Part shown: piece after piece, positions 14,294-15,459 of the stretch
Layout of the letters: every line of letters begins with the position of its first letter
How positions within the stretch are numbered: the first letter of the stretch is position 1
Assembly: GCA_021414165.1 (NCBI GenBank)
Contig: JAIOPA010000402.1
Coordinates: forward strand, 1 to 15,459
DNA length: 15,459 nucleotides
DNA from: Candidatus Eiseniibacteriota bacterium
Lineage (GTDB): Bacteria; Eisenbacteria; RBG-16-71-46
Direction: 5' to 3'
Notes under the pieces: generated by a model
What the model saw: the letters and a program-made list of their open reading frames with translations, nothing else
Databases searched by the model: none
Told to the model about the DNA's origin: nothing
Program-made: the position numbers and the translations under genes

Positions 14294-15459
14294 TCAGAAG
14301 CTGGTACGCACGCCGAAACGGACGAGGCGCGGGTTCGCGAAAAGATTCGGGTCGGCTTCCGCCAGACGATAACGGCCGAGACCGTCCTTGCCCTTGGCGG
14401 CAGCGTTGTCGAGGTAGGCCTGTCCGTCGTTCGTGTTGAGCCAGCCGGTCGTGTTGGCCGAGCCGCTCGACGTGAACACGCCGACCGGGTTCTCGGTGTC
14501 GAACACGTTCAACACCCAGACAAAGCCTTCCATGCGCGTGCCGCCCAGATGGAAGCCGCGCGAGGCCTTGAGGTCGAGCGACTGCGTCCACGGGCCGTAG
14601 CGCGAGTTGAGCGGGCCACGCGGCTGCGACGCCACGCTCGCCAGCGTGAGCTCGTTGTACACATTGGTCGGCGTGAACGGCGTGCCGCTGCCGATGTTGT
14701 ACAGCGCGTTGACCGAGAAGTCCTCGAGCCACTTGACGCCGCCCCACACCGGGCCCTCGCCCTTGTTGAACGAGTAGTCGGCATTGAACGACAGCTTGTG
14801 GCGCTGATCGAAATCGAGCGGCGCGGTCTGGCGCGGCACCTCGCTACCCGTCCACGCGATGTTGCCCTGCGAGCCCGACACCGAGCCGGTGCCGTTGGCG
14901 TACGACAACGAGTAGTTGACGCTGAACGCCACGTGATTCGTCTGGCGCATGGCAAAACCGATGTCGACGCCCTTGATGGTGGCGAAGTCACGGTTGCGGT
15001 ACGACGTGAAGCTGCGCGACTGCACGCCCACGCCGGCCGGGATCGTGGTGACCTCGACCAGGTCCTGGACGTCCTTGTAGTAGGCCGTCACGTCGAGGCG
15101 CGAACGCTCGCCCAACTGGCGCGCGAAGCTGACTTCGTACGCCACCGTGCGCTCGGGCTTCAGGTTCGGATTGCCGAACGGCACGAAGTAGCCACCGGTC
15201 TGCAGCTTGTACTCGAGGAACCGGTACGACACGTACAGGTCCTGCAGGTTCGGCTGCTGATAGAACTGGCCGTAGTTGAAGCGCAGCTGCGTCTTGTCAT
15301 CGACCGGGAACGACACGCCCAGCCGCGGCGAGAGCCGGGTGTAGACGCGGTTGTCCGTGAGGTCCTGGGTGTCGAGCGAGTCCGGGAACGGACCGTCCTC
15401 GAGCGGTGCCAGGTCGTTCTGCAACGCCGGCGTGTCGACATTGATGTAGTCGTAACGCA
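14294..15459 (-). CDS. TonB-dependent receptor, C-terminal part (N-terminus outside window)
   Basis: The frame is open from the right window edge and gives the last 387 residues of an outer-membrane barrel; plug domain and signal peptide lie outside. Typical TonB-dependent receptor motifs are LSPRLGVSFP, LRFNYGQFYQQPNLQDLY, GNPNLKPERT and YEVSFARQLG. Further barrel strands follow (DFDQRHKLSFNADYSF, GFVWVLNVFDTENPVG), and the chain ends in RFGVRTSF with the terminal Phe of outer-membrane barrels. Family members import siderophores, cobalamin, glycans or peptides using TonB/ExbBD energy; the substrate cannot be read from this half. Receptors of this subtype in FCB bacteria often carry a carboxypeptidase-like N-terminal domain, which cannot be checked here. 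It is upstream of the secreted protein and PorV-family barrel in the same direction, with a 31-base gap. Confidence 0.94.
   Translation of the reverse strand, partial: RYDYINVDTPALQNDLAPLEDGPFPDSLDTQDLTDNRVYTRLSPRLGVSFPVDDKTQLRFNYGQFYQQPNLQDLYVSYRFLEYKLQTGGYFVPFGNPNLKPERTVAYEVSFARQLGERSRLDVTAYYKDVQDLVEVTTIPAGVGVQSRSFTSYRNRDFATIKGVDIGFAMRQTNHVAFSVNYSLSYANGTGSVSGSQGNIAWTGSEVPRQTAPLDFDQRHKLSFNADYSFNKGEGPVWGGVKWLEDFSVNALYNIGSGTPFTPTNVYNELTLASVASQPRGPLNSRYGPWTQSLDLKASRGFHLGGTRMEGFVWVLNVFDTENPVGVFTSSGSANTTGWLNTNDGQAYLDNAAAKGKDGLGRYRLAEADPNLFANPRLVRFGVRTSF

Noticed and set aside
12109..14439. Very long plus-strand open frame (776 codons) antisense to the secreted protein gene
   Set aside because: Its product is dominated by Arg, His, Val and Gly, as expected from the reverse frame of a high-GC gene. 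The minus-strand frame has signal peptide, domains and a ribosome-binding site.

Overview
The window is high-GC bacterial DNA with densely packed genes. It most likely comes from a rod-shaped, Gram-negative (diderm) member of the FCB superphylum. Three things point there: a complete mreBCD–PBP2–RodA elongation cluster, several outer-membrane beta-barrels and lipoproteins, and a PorV-type barrel next to a protein with a type IX secretion-like C-terminal domain and a TonB-dependent receptor. The GC content is unusual for Bacteroidota proper and fits lineages such as Gemmatimonadota or Candidatus Eisenbacteria better. The phylum is an inference; no rRNA is present to fix it.

Region 1 (1–5122, minus strand) is the cell-shape operon in the order mreB, mreC, mreD, mrdA (PBP2), rodA. 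Gaps are 16 and 19 bases, then a 29-base overlap, then 1 base. RodA runs off the left edge. MreB filaments, the MreC/MreD membrane partners, the PBP2 transpeptidase and the RodA glycosyltransferase together build side-wall peptidoglycan. A possible 35-codon leader frame overlaps the mreB start.

Region 2 (5212–5626) is a divergent intergenic stretch of about 400 bases. It has no convincing gene and holds several short perfect hairpins.

Region 3 (5627–9150, plus strand) is a probable three-gene operon: an uncharacterised 709-residue outer-membrane barrel and two lipoproteins whose mature N-termini share a C-x-N-P-F-x-P pattern. A strong GC-rich hairpin closes it.

Region 4 (9337–10813, plus strand) is a stand-alone glutamate dehydrogenase unit with a plausible sigma-70-type promoter, a leader of about 100 bases with short hairpins, and its own terminator. 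The hairpins on its two sides share a 13-base core.

Region 5 (10855–15459, minus strand) is an envelope operon transcribed leftwards: a TonB-dependent receptor (N-terminus outside the window), a large secreted protein with a fibronectin-like region and a type IX-like C-terminal domain, and a PorV/PorQ-family barrel. PorV in Bacteroidota shuttles type IX cargo at the outer membrane, so the layout suggests a cargo with its outer-membrane partner. A terminator that can act in both directions separates this operon from glutamate dehydrogenase. No CRISPR array, insertion sequence, tRNA or rRNA was seen.
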